From the NCBI GenBank assembly GCA_008802785.1, contig VUYT01000004.1, forward strand, positions 620,001 through 684,000: DNA of 64,000 bases, read 5' to 3'. Made by a program: the position numbers and the translations under genes. This document shows positions 45,386-58,400 of the stretch, one piece after another. The DNA is from Symmetrospora coprosmae (Eukaryota; Basidiomycota; Cystobasidiomycetes; Symmetrosporaceae). The notes beneath the pieces were generated by a model that saw nothing but the letters and a program-made list of their open reading frames with translations, was not told where the DNA came from and searched no databases. Each line of letters opens with the position of its first letter. Position 1 is the stretch's first letter.

Positions 45386-48300
45386 TCATGCCTGGATAGA
45401 AGAAGAGTACTGCTTCTGTCGTTTGCCGTACTGCGGAGATCCTGCGTCCCGCTGCTGTGGCGAGTTGCGCAGTGGGCGCAGCACACTATCTTCCTCCCTC
45501 TCGCGACCTCCTGCAGGAACGGCTTGAGCCGGTGTCTTTCGCTTCTTGACGTATTTTCCTGGACTGCTGCTGGGGAAAAGCTCGTCGACTCTGCCCATCC
45601 GTTGCACGCTTGATGCGTGCGGTACAGACGGACGTGCTGCTGCAAGAGCGAGCGTCGCAGCGTTTTCGTGGCGGTGATGTGCTACAGCGGCTGGTAGCGT
45701 GTACACCCAGCCGCGTTCGTCCAACAGCACGAAGAGCCGTTGGAGCAGGGGTAGACTCGAGAGTGTCGACCTTGATCCCACAATCACAAGCTTCGATCTC
45801 GCCCGTGTCAGGCAGACATTGAGACGCCGCCAGTCCTTGAGCAGGTCGCCCGTCTATTCGCAGGCATCATGTAGAAATTGCTGCAGTTAGCTCGCAAGTC
45901 TGCATGAAAAGCAAGAATCCCCTCTGCGACTTACTTGCGCCTCTGCATTCGAGCGGACAAGTGACATCAGGATGCAGTCCTTGTCCCTGCCTTGCGACTT
46001 GTCCGCGGTCAGGATTTCAATGCCCGCCCGCGTGTTCAACAGGCCCGACAGAAGCTTGATCTGCTGACGATAAAGAGCAATGATTCCGATCTGCTCCTCT
46101 ACGACACCGCATGCCAAAAGAGCTTCCGATATCTGGGCGCCAGAAGGAAGAAAGGGTCAGCCAGTCTCGCGATAGAAGCGCCAGCAGTCACGCCCGCGTA
46201 CCTGGTGGAGCAGATCAGCCTCTGTCTCGTTCTGCACGAGTCGACCCGCCTTCGATTCTCGAGCTGGCAACTCATCCGTGTCGACGAAAACTACCTTGCG
46301 CCTGTACAGCCCAGTATCAGACGCATCGGCCCAGAATCGGACCGGACACTAACGGACATACCCTTCTCGCACCACGTCCTCTAGCCAGCACGAGGTACCT
46401 TGTGACTTGCTGCTGCAAAGCCTTCTGACGGCCCCACTGTCCGGGAGTGAAAGGCAGCGGGAAGCAACTTGTTCCGAGCCGCATTGGAGCTTGTTGTCGT
46501 AGATGAGCGAGCTGGAGAGCAACATGATGTCACTGTTCATGCGGTACTGATGGGTCAAGTAGACCAGGGCGGAAGGCTGCGCTTCTGACAGTCGCTTGAA
46601 CAGGGACAAGTCCAGACCTTCTGCTCGAGCTGCGTGCGATTTCACCTGCAGAACAGACACGCAGATCAAAGCGTATGTCAGCGAGGCGGACCGAGCAATG
46701 CTTGCACGATGTAGTGAGGGGAAGGCACTAACTAGCGGAGGGAGCTGGTTGTGGTCGCCCACCAGCACAAAAGTGTCGGCATACCGCAGAGGACCCAAGC
46801 AGGTTGGGAGAGTAATCTGCGAGGCCTCATCGACAATACAGTAGTCGAACTTGCGCCTGGCGAAGAGCGGGTGGTCAATGCTGAGAGCAGTTGTTGCCAC
46901 TACTTGCGGCCGGAAATAGCGCTCCTCTAGCTCGGATATGCTTTTCGCCACGTCGCGGCTCGACAGGGTCAGGTGAGATAGAGCAGGCATGATCTAGTAA
47001 GCCACAAGAACAATAGTCAGCTGTGCAACAGAGAGCCATCTCTGCTTTTGAGCAACATTTACCCTGTCCGCATTGCCGAGGCGTAGGATGTCTATGCCTG
47101 AATCCTTGATTTTGAGCAGGATGTTGTCGACGGCAGAATGGGTGTAGCTGGTGAGCAGGACTGACTTGCCCTTGGCTACGAGAGCCTTGATGATCTCGGC
47201 CACCGTAGTTGTTTTGCCAGTGCCTGGCATGCCGAGGATCAGAGCATAATCTCTGGCCGATAGGACCTTTTCCACAGCTTGCTGTTGATCCACGTTGAGA
47301 TTCTGCGGTACAGCGCTAGCGCCGTTGGTCACCAGGTCTGCGTCCACGGCAGAGCCGAAGGTCGGCCTTTCCAGGTCGACAATGAGGCGCCTCCGTTTCT
47401 CATCCCCCTTTGCGTAGAAGAGCTGTGCCAGGTTGTCACGGAGTCGACCCATGCCTGCCTGCAACTCATCCTTGTCTATCCGATAGATGGCGTCTCCGGG
47501 AACGTGACCGGAGGTAGGGGCAAAGCCATCGCAAGCATCTCCAGGAAGCACGGTGATGGAATGATTGAGTCCAACCTCCATCCATCCGGCTGTCATCTCT
47601 GTGACAAAGCCTTTGGCCAGTCCCAAGACGCTTGGTTCGATCGATACTATAATTGGGTCGCCGACCGAGAGTTGAGAGGCCAAAAGGGAGGTTCTGACAG
47701 AGGGCGATCCGCCGGACCAGCCTCCAGCATCTTGCAGCCTTCCTGAGCTGAGGAGAGATGGATAGGAAGCTTGAGATGCAGAGGAAGCGGGCTCTTGCGA
47801 GCGAACGAGTCGGTATGTGAAGCGATGTATGCTGCCTTTGTCTTGCTTCAGAGCAGAGGTCGTATTGCCATCCCACTTGCGGTCAATCACCATGTTTGCA
47901 AGGCATCTTCCCGACTTCTCGCGCCCCCTCGCACTTTGCGTCCATACTTCCTTCTTGTGTCGAGACATCTCGCCCTCTTCCAGGCTGATAAGACGCTCCC
48001 ACTTCGTGAAGAACTCGCACTGTGCATCGGTGAGATGCTCGGTCCTGTCGTTGTACATCTGCTGAAGACGCTCGCCGGCATCGGGAAGGTGCGTAATGTT
48101 TTCTGTAGCGCGACGATAGAGCATGCATGCATCCGCTGCATAGCACGTCTTGCATGTTCGGTCCTCATCGACCGCTTCAGGCAGAAGGGGGCGGGCCGCT
48201 GCGAAGGGTTTCTGAGTTGGATTTCGGCTTGACAGATCACTAGTATCGATCTCTCCCATATCGGCCCAGAGAGCGTCGTCTTCATCGTCGGCACATGCAA

Positions 48301-50683
48301 TGCCCGGCATTGCAGGCCCCTGGAGACCGGAGCTCGCGGGTTCTGCCTCTCCCTGCTGCTGTACAGAATCGGTGATGCCAGACGGGAGTAGAGCGCTGAT
48401 GTTGTCCTCTTCCTCTTGTGTCTTGGGAATATAGACTGGAGTGGGATGCGCGAGACATCGGGCCATCTCGTTCCGGCCAATGATGAGCCCTCGCAGCTCA
48501 TTCCTGACTGCATCCACTCGAATGACAGAGTTGGTCTGCGTGTAATAGAGTAGACCGGACTTGATTTCTCGGTCTATAGGAGACGAGTCAGCCAGTCTCC
48601 TCGTAAAGTGATTTGACCTCGGACTGCGGACTGACCGTAGCGATCGCTCATCATCTGGGTATAGAGCATAGTTTGGGCACGATGTTGCATGATGCCGATA
48701 GATCGGCCAGTCTTGATCTCGAAGGGCAGAACAGACACTTCCTCCTGCCCAAGCGGCCAAAGTAGAGAAGGCGGCCCCCTGAGAGTGGCCTGGATCGACG
48801 CATCGACCTTGCCTTTGAGGCCAAGGCGAGGCGAGATGATGTCTTCTTCGATATCGTGAACGCCCGCGATGGCAAGGCGGGTTGATGAGGCCGGGTCTGC
48901 TTCCCTGCTGCGCGGATCGGTCAGATAGCTCTCGGGCTGAGACATACAGGGTCGGCTTGGTCCGCTTAAGAAGGTCTGAGCTTGACGACAGGACAAGTCG
49001 GACCGATCGCTCACCTTAACTCTCGCACCGATGAACCGCTCGGCGAACTCCATGTACCCTTCGCTCTTCTCTGCCAGGTACTCGCGGGCCACATCGAGCT
49101 CGACACCTATCATGAAGAGCATCTCTGTATTCTTGGGCACCGCGAGCAGCTTGTCAATCTCCGCATTTCGCATGTTTGCCCCAAAGCTGCTCTCGATGAC
49201 GCGCGGTTCCTGGCCTGGCGTCGCGTCGTGCGGAAGCCGCGACTCGAGCTCGCTCATTGAGAGGAGGCAAGCCTGGAACAGCTCGTGCAGCAGGTTTCCG
49301 TAAACCAGGGCGGGAGTGAGCTCCGATGCCGAGGAGCGCACCTTCTCCGAAACTACTGCTTTGCGCCGGCAGAAGGGCGTGTCGGACACGCGTGTAGCAG
49401 AGACTAGTGTGTCTGGCTGGAGGATGAGGAGGTTCGGCGAGGAGTAAGACAGATAGCATGTGGGCAGGGTGTCCGCATCGTCCTGGCCGGTGGCAGGGTC
49501 GTCTGCCGCCATAGCGGCTTGCTCCAATGCATCGCCATTTGCAATGCTGGTGGACTGCAGTGGTGGAGTGACGAAATCACCGACGATGTTGATGATGTCG
49601 CCCTCCTCTGCTTCTGTGGTAGCCCACTCGTCGAATAGCTGCACGCGTCGCAAGTCCTTGCTCGGCTCGATCTCTACGATGAGGGTCTGTAGATACGCGC
49701 GGACAGCCGATGTCAGCCCCGCCCTGTACCCGACACAGAGTAAGAAGCGCCGCATACCTTTTCTCTCCGGAAATCTTTCAAGAGCTTTTCGCTGACGGAT
49801 ACGACCGTACATCGTGTGAAGCGGCGTGAGAAGGGGACCTGCGATGAGAGGGATTAGCCGGCATGTATTGGCAAGGTCTCCTTGGACAATCTTGCTCGTG
49901 ATCGCAGGCACGGGCACTCACGTAATCTGGCCGCTGCCTCGCGTTCGCCAGCTCCTGCGCGCGTAGTCTGCCTTTCAAGAGGGTCGTGGACGGTGGTGGG
50001 ACGAGCTTACTGGTGCTGGCTACCCCGAGCTGCGGCAGTGGAGTCTCGAGGTCGTCTTCCTCATTGTCGGACCAGTCGAGGCCGTCTAGGAGCGCTGCTT
50101 CGTCTGCCTGTCGCCCTGTCAAGGCAGGAACAATTTTGCGGGGCGAGGCAACTGCAGCAGGTCGCTGGCGGTGTGCAGGTGTAGCACTCTGGCGACTGCT
50201 CGGATCGACACGTCTGGGCAAGGGCGAGCATCTGTCGTGGCGTGGCGGAAGTGGCTGTTGCTGTGCGCGAGTTCGGGACGCGGCAGATGGCCGCTTCGGG
50301 CTGGGAGCAGCAGTAGATGCCTTCGGAGGTGGAAGGGAGCGCTTGAATGCAGATGTGCTGCTCGGCTTCTTGCTAGGGCTGCTGTGCTTTGCTCCTACTG
50401 TTGCGGGCTTCCGCTTCTGCTTCTGCTCGCTGCGACTGCCGCTGTTGTTGGTGACGGCCTGCAGGGGAACTCTCGCCGGCTTGGAGGGGGTCTGCTGTGA
50501 CGAGGCCGGCGTGCGCAGTGCAGGCCTTGGCTTGCCAGGGTGTGACTGACGGAGCTGGCCGAGATTCTGCAGCTCTTCCGTGTCGAGCTCGTCGAATATC
50601 GAGTCGAGGAGGTCGTACTCGTCCTCCTTTGTCACGCTCCGCGCAGCAGGGCGAGCATGAGCGTCGAGGCCAAGAGAGGGCAT
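45386..50683 (-). CDS. DNA2: DNA2 DNA replication helicase/nuclease
   Basis: Ten exons (50683-49922, 49838-49758, 49686-49015, 48936-48636, 48573-47063, 46993-46733, 46645-46362, 46301-46202, 46132-45935, 45853-45386) close to 1545 residues. An unstructured N-terminus has the acidic motif [14 protein letters not shown] near residue 222. The nuclease part has a first Fe-S cysteine in FCRRKAVV, the metal-site GKVDAS and PFEIKTG, then [10 protein letters not shown] for the other cluster cysteines. The helicase (superfamily 1) shows Walker [10 protein letters not shown], Walker [27 protein letters not shown] and [10 protein letters not shown]. Dna2 trims Okazaki flaps and resects breaks (family knowledge). 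Each exon joint is supported by phase closure and motif continuity; the C-terminal 90 residues are basic and disordered. Confidence 0.97.
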
Positions 50684-51134
50684 AGGTGGGAAGAGCGAGA
50701 GTGAGAGCAGGAGCAGGAGCGACACTGGGAGGGGAACAGCTAGGTACGAGTCCAAAGTGTCAAAGAAGATGTGGGTGAGGTGCGAACGTGAGGGGTGCAA
50801 GCTAGCTGGGAGGCGCGCGTCCCTCTGCGCTGAGAGACGCGCAAAGGGCGGTGCACGTGCCAGCGAGTAAACAGACCCAACGCCACAGAAGCTCGAGGAG
50901 GCAAGAAGAGCACAAGATGCTGTGTAGCCGCTTAGGTAGTCGAGATGTCATAACAACAGGAGAGACATCAACTGATCTGCCCGGAACAGACTGCTTCATA
51001 TGAGGGCAAGGCCAAGATGCTCGGGTTCGTGAATGCGACCAAGCGCTGGCTGATAACAGGTCTTTGTAGTCCTGTTGGACGGAGGAGAGGAGAACATGAG
51101 CTCTGTCTGACTCTGCAGATGATCGCACTACGTA
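50684..51134. other. DNA2 promoter region
   Basis: 450 nt between the DNA2 start and the stop of the next gene upstream. No separate gene is supported. Confidence 0.5.
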
Positions 51135-53355
51135 CTAGAAAGAATCGTTGCTGAAGTCGTCCCAGTCGATGCCGTCGAAATCGGGCCCAACGAGCGGCGG
51201 CGCCTTGGACGGGATGTAGACGGTAGCGCGCGTGTTTGCCGCTTTTTCCTTTGCAGCTCGAGCTTTCTCCGGGTGCTGGATCGTCGGTGGCTTGAAGGCC
51301 GCGCGGAGCTTGCACCCTTTCGGCTGCGAGGCTGAAGCGGAGGAGGGAGGATGCGGGGGCTTGCAGGTTGGTTTCGTGACCGCGCCCGCACCGACTGGTA
51401 GTCGGGGCCGAGCCTGATTGGTGCTTGGCGAGAGGACCTGCTTCTGTCTGGTAGTGCCTGGCTTCGCCTTTCCAGCCAGATCGGCTACCGCAATTTCCTT
51501 CGTTGCGGAAGCGCTCGGCGCGTGAGCTGCGAGCGGCTTGGAGGTAACGCTAGCCATCTTCCTGACGTCGCCGCTCTTCTCGACAAGTGAGGGGGCCTGA
51601 ACGAGACCCGTACGCGCGGGTGCCGGTGGTGCCCGACGAACCTGAGGAGTCGGCTCCATTCGCAACGTGGGCTGAGGCGGCGGGGCCGCCCTGCGATTCC
51701 GTCTGTCCAGGCCACCCCATTTTGCCAGCCTCGACGTATCATCGCCGCCCTTCTGTGCGTCTCCTTCCGCACGCGAGAGCTCTGACACGGCAACTACCTC
51801 CTCCTCCTCGTCGTCCGGTCCGACCACCGATGCCGGCTGCGAGCTCTGTGATTGCAGTTGTCGCTGCTGGGATTGCGACAGCGGCATCTCCATCTGGCTG
51901 AGAACTTCCACTATTGCGCGGTCCGCGGAATCGTCCGGCCAGTAATCGTCTTCATCGTCACTGCTGACAGGCTTGGCCTGAATGAGGTGAGGGTCCGGCT
52001 TGATAGACTTCAGCTCTTTTGCTTGCGATGTCCTTGACTTCCAAGCAGGACCATCGGCGCCAACAGGATGTACAGATGCACTCTTGAGTATGGGTGCGAT
52101 GGTGAGAATCCCTGGCTGTGCTACTCCGGGACTGCCAGCAACAGGATGTGATCTAGTCGTGACGGTAGGAGAGCCGCGATGGACGGGCACCACTGCAGAG
52201 GAACATGACTCGTGGTCGTCTGGGGGAAGAGTAGCGAACATTGCAGGGTCAGCGCCGGGACCGGTTGCAGGAAGCAGACAGGTGCTCACCCGGAGCAGGC
52301 AGGTTTGTCGTCTCAAGATGATCTTCAGTAATAGCTTGCCTCCGTGTTTGAGACTGCTGCGAGATCCTTGTGACCGTGATGGGTTCGTCAGGTCTCCCCG
52401 AAGTTCGGGGGATCGGTGAGGCGACGCGACTACTTTCCGCAGGGCAGTCGAGCTCCATCTCTGCGACTTTCTGGCTCATCCTGCGGCACTCTTCCTCGTG
52501 CTGCGATCCGGCGTCAAGCATATTATCCTGCTTCAGAAGCTCCTCAATCTCTGCGTCCTCCTCTTCCGGCACCTGAGACACGCTCGGTCGTCTCGCAACC
52601 TTGGTTGTAATGGTGGAGTCGTGCCCTCGGGCTGCCAGGGGTCTGCTTGACGGCCCTGCTCCTGCTGCGCTCGCTCTGCTCGCCGCCTCCTCTGCCGCGG
52701 CAGCCCTGGCTCTCGCCTCGTGTTTCGCTTGTATCCTTCTCTCGAGCTCAATCATGAGTGCGTCTGTCTGTACCGAGCTTGTATCCTTGCTGCTGCTGTC
52801 AAAGTCCACCGAAGCTGATCGCCCTCCTGCGGCCACTGTCGTGTTTGCAGCGGCAGACTGTTGAGCGATGGCAGATAGCCCAAACGTGAGCGAGCCAGTC
52901 GAGTTGGCTTGCCTGAACCCTCTCCGTGCCCTTTTTGCATTGCGAGCTGCTGCTGCCGTCGTCTGCTCTGCTGTTTTTGTCGCTGCCGTGCTGCCGCTGC
53001 CCGTGCTCAGGCTGCTGCTCCCAGTGGTGGCAGTGGCGGACCCCGGTCGAGTCGGGCTCCCCAGTCCTGCCAGCCCGCTGCTCCGCTTCCCGGCGAGGCT
53101 CTGCACTGGCAGGGAGGGCGGCTTGAAGTCCTTGAGAGCGCCCAGACTGGCGAGGATGCTCTCGGTCGACGGGCCCCAGGTGATGCGGTACACATCCTCC
53201 GCCGGCTCCTCCTCCTCCCCGTCCTCGACCTCTGGCTCCGAGCCTCCCAACCCTCCTCCTCCTCTTCTTAGCTGCGACGCCCCCGGTGACTGCAGGATGC
53301 TAGACGTCGTGTAGTGCGAGTGTCTGCTCCATGATGGAACGCCGCCATCCTCCAT
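51135..53355 (-). CDS. Large disordered protein of unknown function with C-terminal DWDDF motif
   Basis: Exons 53355-52290 and 52219-51135 join in phase 1 to 716 residues. I do not recognise it. The N-terminus holds the only compact stretch, VYRITWGPSTESILASLGAL (about residue 55), followed by low-complexity Ser/Ala/Thr regions and a charged coil (LERRIQAKHEARARAAAAEE). A central acidic part has SSDDEDDYWPDD and PDDEEEEVVAV. The last 16 residues hold FDGIDWDDFSNDSF. The start is uncertain: an ATG at 53454 in frame is also possible. It is transcribed toward DNA2 in the same direction, 450 nt away. Confidence 0.7.
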
Positions 53356-54156
53356 CCTGCCCGGGCCATGAGCGGGTTTCTGCCTGTCGGGGGGAGGGGC
53401 GTGTTTTGGTGGAGAGCGAACACGCAGGCGGGCACGGGAGGGAGCATGCTCCACCGGCCCATGATGGCCAGGCTTCTTTTACTTCGGGCGAATGATGGCG
53501 ACACGAGGAGGGCTGTATTACATGCAGGGCAAGCTTGGCGACATGCAGGTCCACAATGACATTGCATTGCCCGTCCACTTCTCGCCAGACTACCGTGCTT
53601 CCATCCAGGGCACACCTGAAAGCGACGCGTCCGCAGGAAGGACGGTCATCTCTACATCAGCTCCGGTGACAGGAGTAAGCGCACACGAGGAGATGTGTGT
53701 GCTCGAAGTTGTTCCACCACTCTGTCATTGCCTAGATTGCCGTAGCTTCAGTAGGAAGCCCTACAGCGATGTCCATACTCCGCATGATCAGACAAGAGAG
53801 GAGCACATCCAGTGGGGCAGGCGGAGCGGCAGTATCGGAAGGCAGTGTGAGAGTGCAGAGGTTAGAGCTCTAGAGAGCGAGGCAGGCTGATGTACGACAG
53901 TATCCACGCTTGGAAGGCTGTTCACAGTTGTGCGTCATGTCGAGATGGTGCTGGCGAGCAATCTCACTGAGCCGTGCGCGACCTTGAAGGGAGGTCCGTT
54001 CGAGTAGCGTACGAGCCGATGTAGCATTACGTCGAGCGTTGATACACATGGTGTACATTGCGGGTCTCTCCTCCGTTCCCTCGTCTGCTTGGGAGCTGCG
54101 CTACCAGCCTGATGCCGGCAGCTCCCACCTGCACGTCCCACCATCCACAGCAGTGC
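53356..54156. other. Intergenic between the disordered-protein gene and NDUFA2
   Basis: No gene is supported in this 800-nt stretch. Plus-strand open frames overlap others. Confidence 0.5.
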
Positions 54157-54741
54157 TCACTGAAGCATGCCCGCTATTCTCTTCTCGACTTCTGCTGCGT
54201 CGCTAGCACCGTCGAGGCTGACCTGCTTCTCTACGCCTTTCTCTGCAGATTGGCGTGGGCAATATCGGCCATGCAGCGCGAGCACACGGAACGAAGGGAC
54301 GGGACGGGACGGGACTATCAGCACTTGAAGAGACCATGCAGCAACGACATGCACCGGTAGCGTTGTGCGAGAGGGTATGGCCGCTCACCAAAACGTGCAA
54401 ACGCGCGAGGCGGTGTCCCCAGCGCTTCCCGGATGAGGATGGGCAGGTCGGGGTTTTTGGCCTTGATGCCCAGGTAGCTCTTCTCGATGAACGACCTGGA
54501 GTAGCAGCAAAAGGACAGGAAGGTGCACGAATAGCAGGTACCACAAGGAGGCGGGATGGTATGTTAGCGCTTCGACTTCTCCCCTGCTGCCGCGCTGATG
54601 CTGCGAGGCTGCGGCCGGCTGCTGCCTGACGAGCGCAAGCGAGACTGACCGGACGCCTGCTGATGGGGCAGACTGCTGGCAGCCGAGGATGCGGAGCTCT
54701 TTGAGCGTTGGCGGCAGCAGCTTGTGAAGTGGTCCAGACAT
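54157..54741 (-). CDS. Mitochondrial complex I subunit B8 (NDUFA2 / NUO-10.5 type)
   Basis: Exons 54741-54650, 54495-54389 and 54242-54157 give 94 residues, the usual size (about 95-100). The protein reads MSGPLHKLLPPTLKELRIL, the conserved CQQSAPSAGVRSFIEKSY with the intron inside R, KAKNPDLPILIREA, PPRAFARFGEKG and a helix-end AAEVEKRIAGML. The family has a thioredoxin-like fold and sits in the matrix arm of NADH:ubiquinone oxidoreductase (family knowledge). No cleaved presequence, as expected. Only one Cys of the usual pair is visible. Confidence 0.92.
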
Positions 54742-55443
54742 GGCTGATGGAATGTGGGCTGAGGCGCTCTGGGCGGGACGAAGGCGACAGAGAGGATGGC
54801 CTGCCTTGTCTCGTCACCTGTGAACACGAGCGGGCGTCAGGCGGTCAGGGTACTGGTGGCGACTACAAAGCAGAGCATGCAAGCTAGCCTCCAGGTTCGT
54901 AAAGACCGAGAGACCGCACGTCATGCTCAAGATGCAGAAGTTATCAACATTGCGTAGAGCCCGCATGATCTACACCGCCCAGCGGAATCACTCCACTAGT
55001 AGGCGGCGAGACGGCGGTCATACGAAGGATAGAGGAAGGACGATAACCAGGGACGAGGAACTACTGTTATACGTACTGCTACTACTCGAGACTTCCTATT
55101 CGTGAGCATGAGCATGTGTACGGCGAGAGAATGGAGCTTTATACAATTGGCGATCGATGATACGGGGCCAGGAGTATGACCCAACTATGAACGATGTCGA
55201 AGACGATGACTGCAGGTGATGCGGGAAGATGCGTGCTACGGATGGGCTTCAAGACGAATGTTTGTTCCGATGAAGGGTGATGCAAGAGACGAACGATGGT
55301 GAGATTGTGCGAGAGATGTCGAGGGATGTCTGTCGAGGTTCTCGGCGCGGTCAGAAGAATTGACGTGCGTCGAGGATAGACCTTGCTAGTAGAAGTGGTG
55401 AAACGGTGGTGACATCCAAGTAGGCCGGGGCCTACCCGTCCAC
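54742..55443. other. Promoter of NDUFA2 and 3' flank of CDC25
   Basis: Mixed sequence, some AT-rich stretches around 55060-55330. No gene is supported. Confidence 0.5.
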
Positions 55444-58400
55444 TCAACCAAACATGCTGTAGCCGGTGGACGTCGAAGCTCGCTGCAAGGTGCGCGTAGG
55501 CTTGAGCGTGTTGTTGGTCGACTTTGACCGTCCTGCATTGCCGAGGAAGAGATTGGGCCGACTAAACAGGTTTGCAACCTTGGGCTTGCTCGCAAGCGCG
55601 CACGGCGAGTCGCCCATGGCGAGCATGCCGAGCGGGCTGCCTCCCAGCATGCCAGGGCTGCCCGTGCTTCCCACCAGCGGACCCGCACACGGGCTGCTGC
55701 TGCTATCGGCGTGCTCGTTGATGGGGTTGCCCAGACGGCGCTGGTGCTGCCTGGTGCCAGTAAAGCTGTTTTCCTCCTCGTCCTCATCGTCATCCCCACT
55801 GCCGGCACCGGCTTCATCCTCTGCTCCATCGGCCTGCTCCTCGTGCACACACAATTGCGCAGTGTTGATAACGCCGGTGAAGGTGGCAGGATTGAAAGAT
55901 GAGGAAGATGACTTCGGCCGGTCGGCGTGCACCTCCTGCGAGAGGGACGATTTGGTGTTATTCTGCACGCCAGACATGTACTTGGCTGGCCCAGGCTTGT
56001 GTGTGAACATTGTCTCTCCATAGGCGTACGACTTGGCTCGGGCACCAAGCCTCTTTCTGCGGAGCTCGCCCAGGTCGTTCGCCCGGGCTGCCAGATGTCG
56101 AGGATCATCCATCTGCACATAGCCGCGAGGCTCGCACCGTTCCTAAAGATCAAGGTCCAATGATTAGAAAGGCTCACAGCCGGATGTGCGCAGCACGGCT
56201 ACTCACCGGATACTGCTTGAAGCAATTGGCGTACCCTCCCTGAAGTACGTAGACCTCGGGATAGTGGATGGCAGGATAGTAAGCGTGGTTGAGCGCCCTA
56301 TCGCGACCTCGAAGGTGCGTGGCAAGTGTGGGTGCGCGCTTGGCCGAGAACTCGCAGTGGAAGATGAGGATGCTCTTCTTGGTACTGCCAGTGACTGGGC
56401 ACGTTTCGCCGCTCTTGGTCGGGTATGGCATCTCTGCCCGGGTCTGGTAGAGCGATTCGGGCGAAGGGTTGAGCAGAAACTGCTCAACTGCCTCGGAAGT
56501 TCCGAGATTAATGGCTCCTTCAATGTGCCCACCCTGGTACTCGTAGTCGAAGCGGCAGTCAATGATGAGGTACTGGTCGATGCTGTCGTCGTACGTGCCA
56601 GTGAGGAGCTCATTCAGAGTCGAAGCCGTGATGCGCATAAGCCCATCCTCAGTAACCGGGAAGCAGGGGAGAATCTTTCCCTGAGCCTCTTTGTGACCGA
56701 AACCACAGGTGAAGCTCGCCTCTGGAGAAGGCTGATAGCTATTGAGAGCGGGCAGACGGGGGCGCTGTGGTGAGAGCATGTCCTCAGGCGGGGCGAGCAG
56801 GCCAGCTTTGGTCGTGCTGCCCGTGCTCTTCTTGCTGCTAGTGCTCTCATGCAGGAGGACCTCCTCTTCCTCCTCGTCGTCCGGCGCAGTGCTCGAGCGC
56901 CGCACGAGCTGCTCCTTTGCTCGCCGAGAGCCAGCTCCGAAGTAGTCGCCTCCCGAAGATTCATCCGCCTGGCCGAGAGGAGGCGAAGCGTAGAATTCGG
57001 AATCGCACATTGACTGTGCACGGCGACCCGCCTTGACCTGATTCGGGAGGCCGTCTGAACCTCTCGACATCTTACGATGCCTCTCTGCAGGGTCGCTGCC
57101 ATGGGCAGCGCGGCCGGAGTACTCCTGCTGCTTGTGCTGCTGCTCCTTGATGAGCGCGGCAAAGAAGGTCGAAGACCCAGATCCGCCGGTCGATACATTC
57201 TGCGCCGAGCTCCGCCGCCGCGAGTTGCCTCCACCAAGGGACGCGGCCGAGTTGGCCCGATGTATGACACGCGGCCGTGCACCGGACGCTTTGCTCAGAG
57301 AGGCGGCATTTGGGCCGGAAGCCAGCTGACCAGGCGAGCTTGACAGGTCCTGCTGCTCCGTGAAAGACGTGTCGGCATCCGCCATGCTTCGCTTGCGATT
57401 TACGGCTGACGTGCTGCCTGCAGGGGACGAGGCATCGAGGCCGTTCTCCTCAAAGAGGTCACCCAAGCCAGGCGAGCAGGCCAAAGACTGCCTCTGAAAG
57501 GCAGTCTGAGGGGACGACGGGTCAATGTCCATTCCGCTAGGGCTCGACGACGGCGCGTCGCCCCTGCTGGCGGCACTCAGGACGAGTTCGCGGGCAAGGC
57601 GGGAGCCGCCCTCTGTACCGAGCGACCGTCGAGTGGGCACGCTTGTGTCGGACTGCTAATGGTGCAAGGTCGACGCGGTTAGCCCGGTGCCATTCAAAGC
57701 GATGTCGACGACGCCACTCCACTAACGCTCGTCTTGCCTTCAAAGCTTGCCCAGTCGACGGGTTTGACCAGAGGCGCACTAAGGGTGTGCTGCAGGCGGA
57801 GATGCGCTGCGGATCTCGACGGCACCTCGGAAGACTGCCAGTCATTAGGCAAGGCGCTGCGGACCCGCCCGCTGAAAGAGGACGCATGATCAGCGCCAGG
57901 ACGTGCTCAGGAACCTGCTTTCATGACTCACCTGCCGCTAATGCGCCTGCCGGAGCTTCCACCCGAGCCCTGAAGCGAGTATGGGGCAATCGAGGGGCGC
58001 TGGCCAGGCAGAGTAGTGACGGAGCTGCTGCTATTCTCCTGGCCGAGGCCGCTCAGACCTCGCTTCTCCCGCCCTGCCTTGAAGCCACCAAGTAGGAGGT
58101 GATTATCTGAACTGGCCCTTTCTAGGCCTTTCCCGCCCAGCACAGACAGGCTGGGGCGAGGCGACACCTCAAAAGGGTTCACTTTCGCGCTGGCGGTGCG
58201 GAGCAGGCCCATGGGCCGTTTGAGCGGGAATGATGATGGTGCTTGTGCCTGCTGAGGCTGTCCGTTATTCGTCTTTGCAGACAGAGGCAGCTCGGCAGAA
58301 CGGATGCGCGTGCGTGTCCCGGATTCTGGGGCTGATGCGACCGGCGGCTGGTTGGCGGCCAGCTTTGCAAAGAAGGATGTGTCGAAGAGATTCTTTGAGG

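Noticed and set aside
52868-53314. Plus frames opposite the disordered-protein gene
   Set aside because: Leu/Cys/Ser-rich shadows of a Ser/Ala/Glu-rich coding region.
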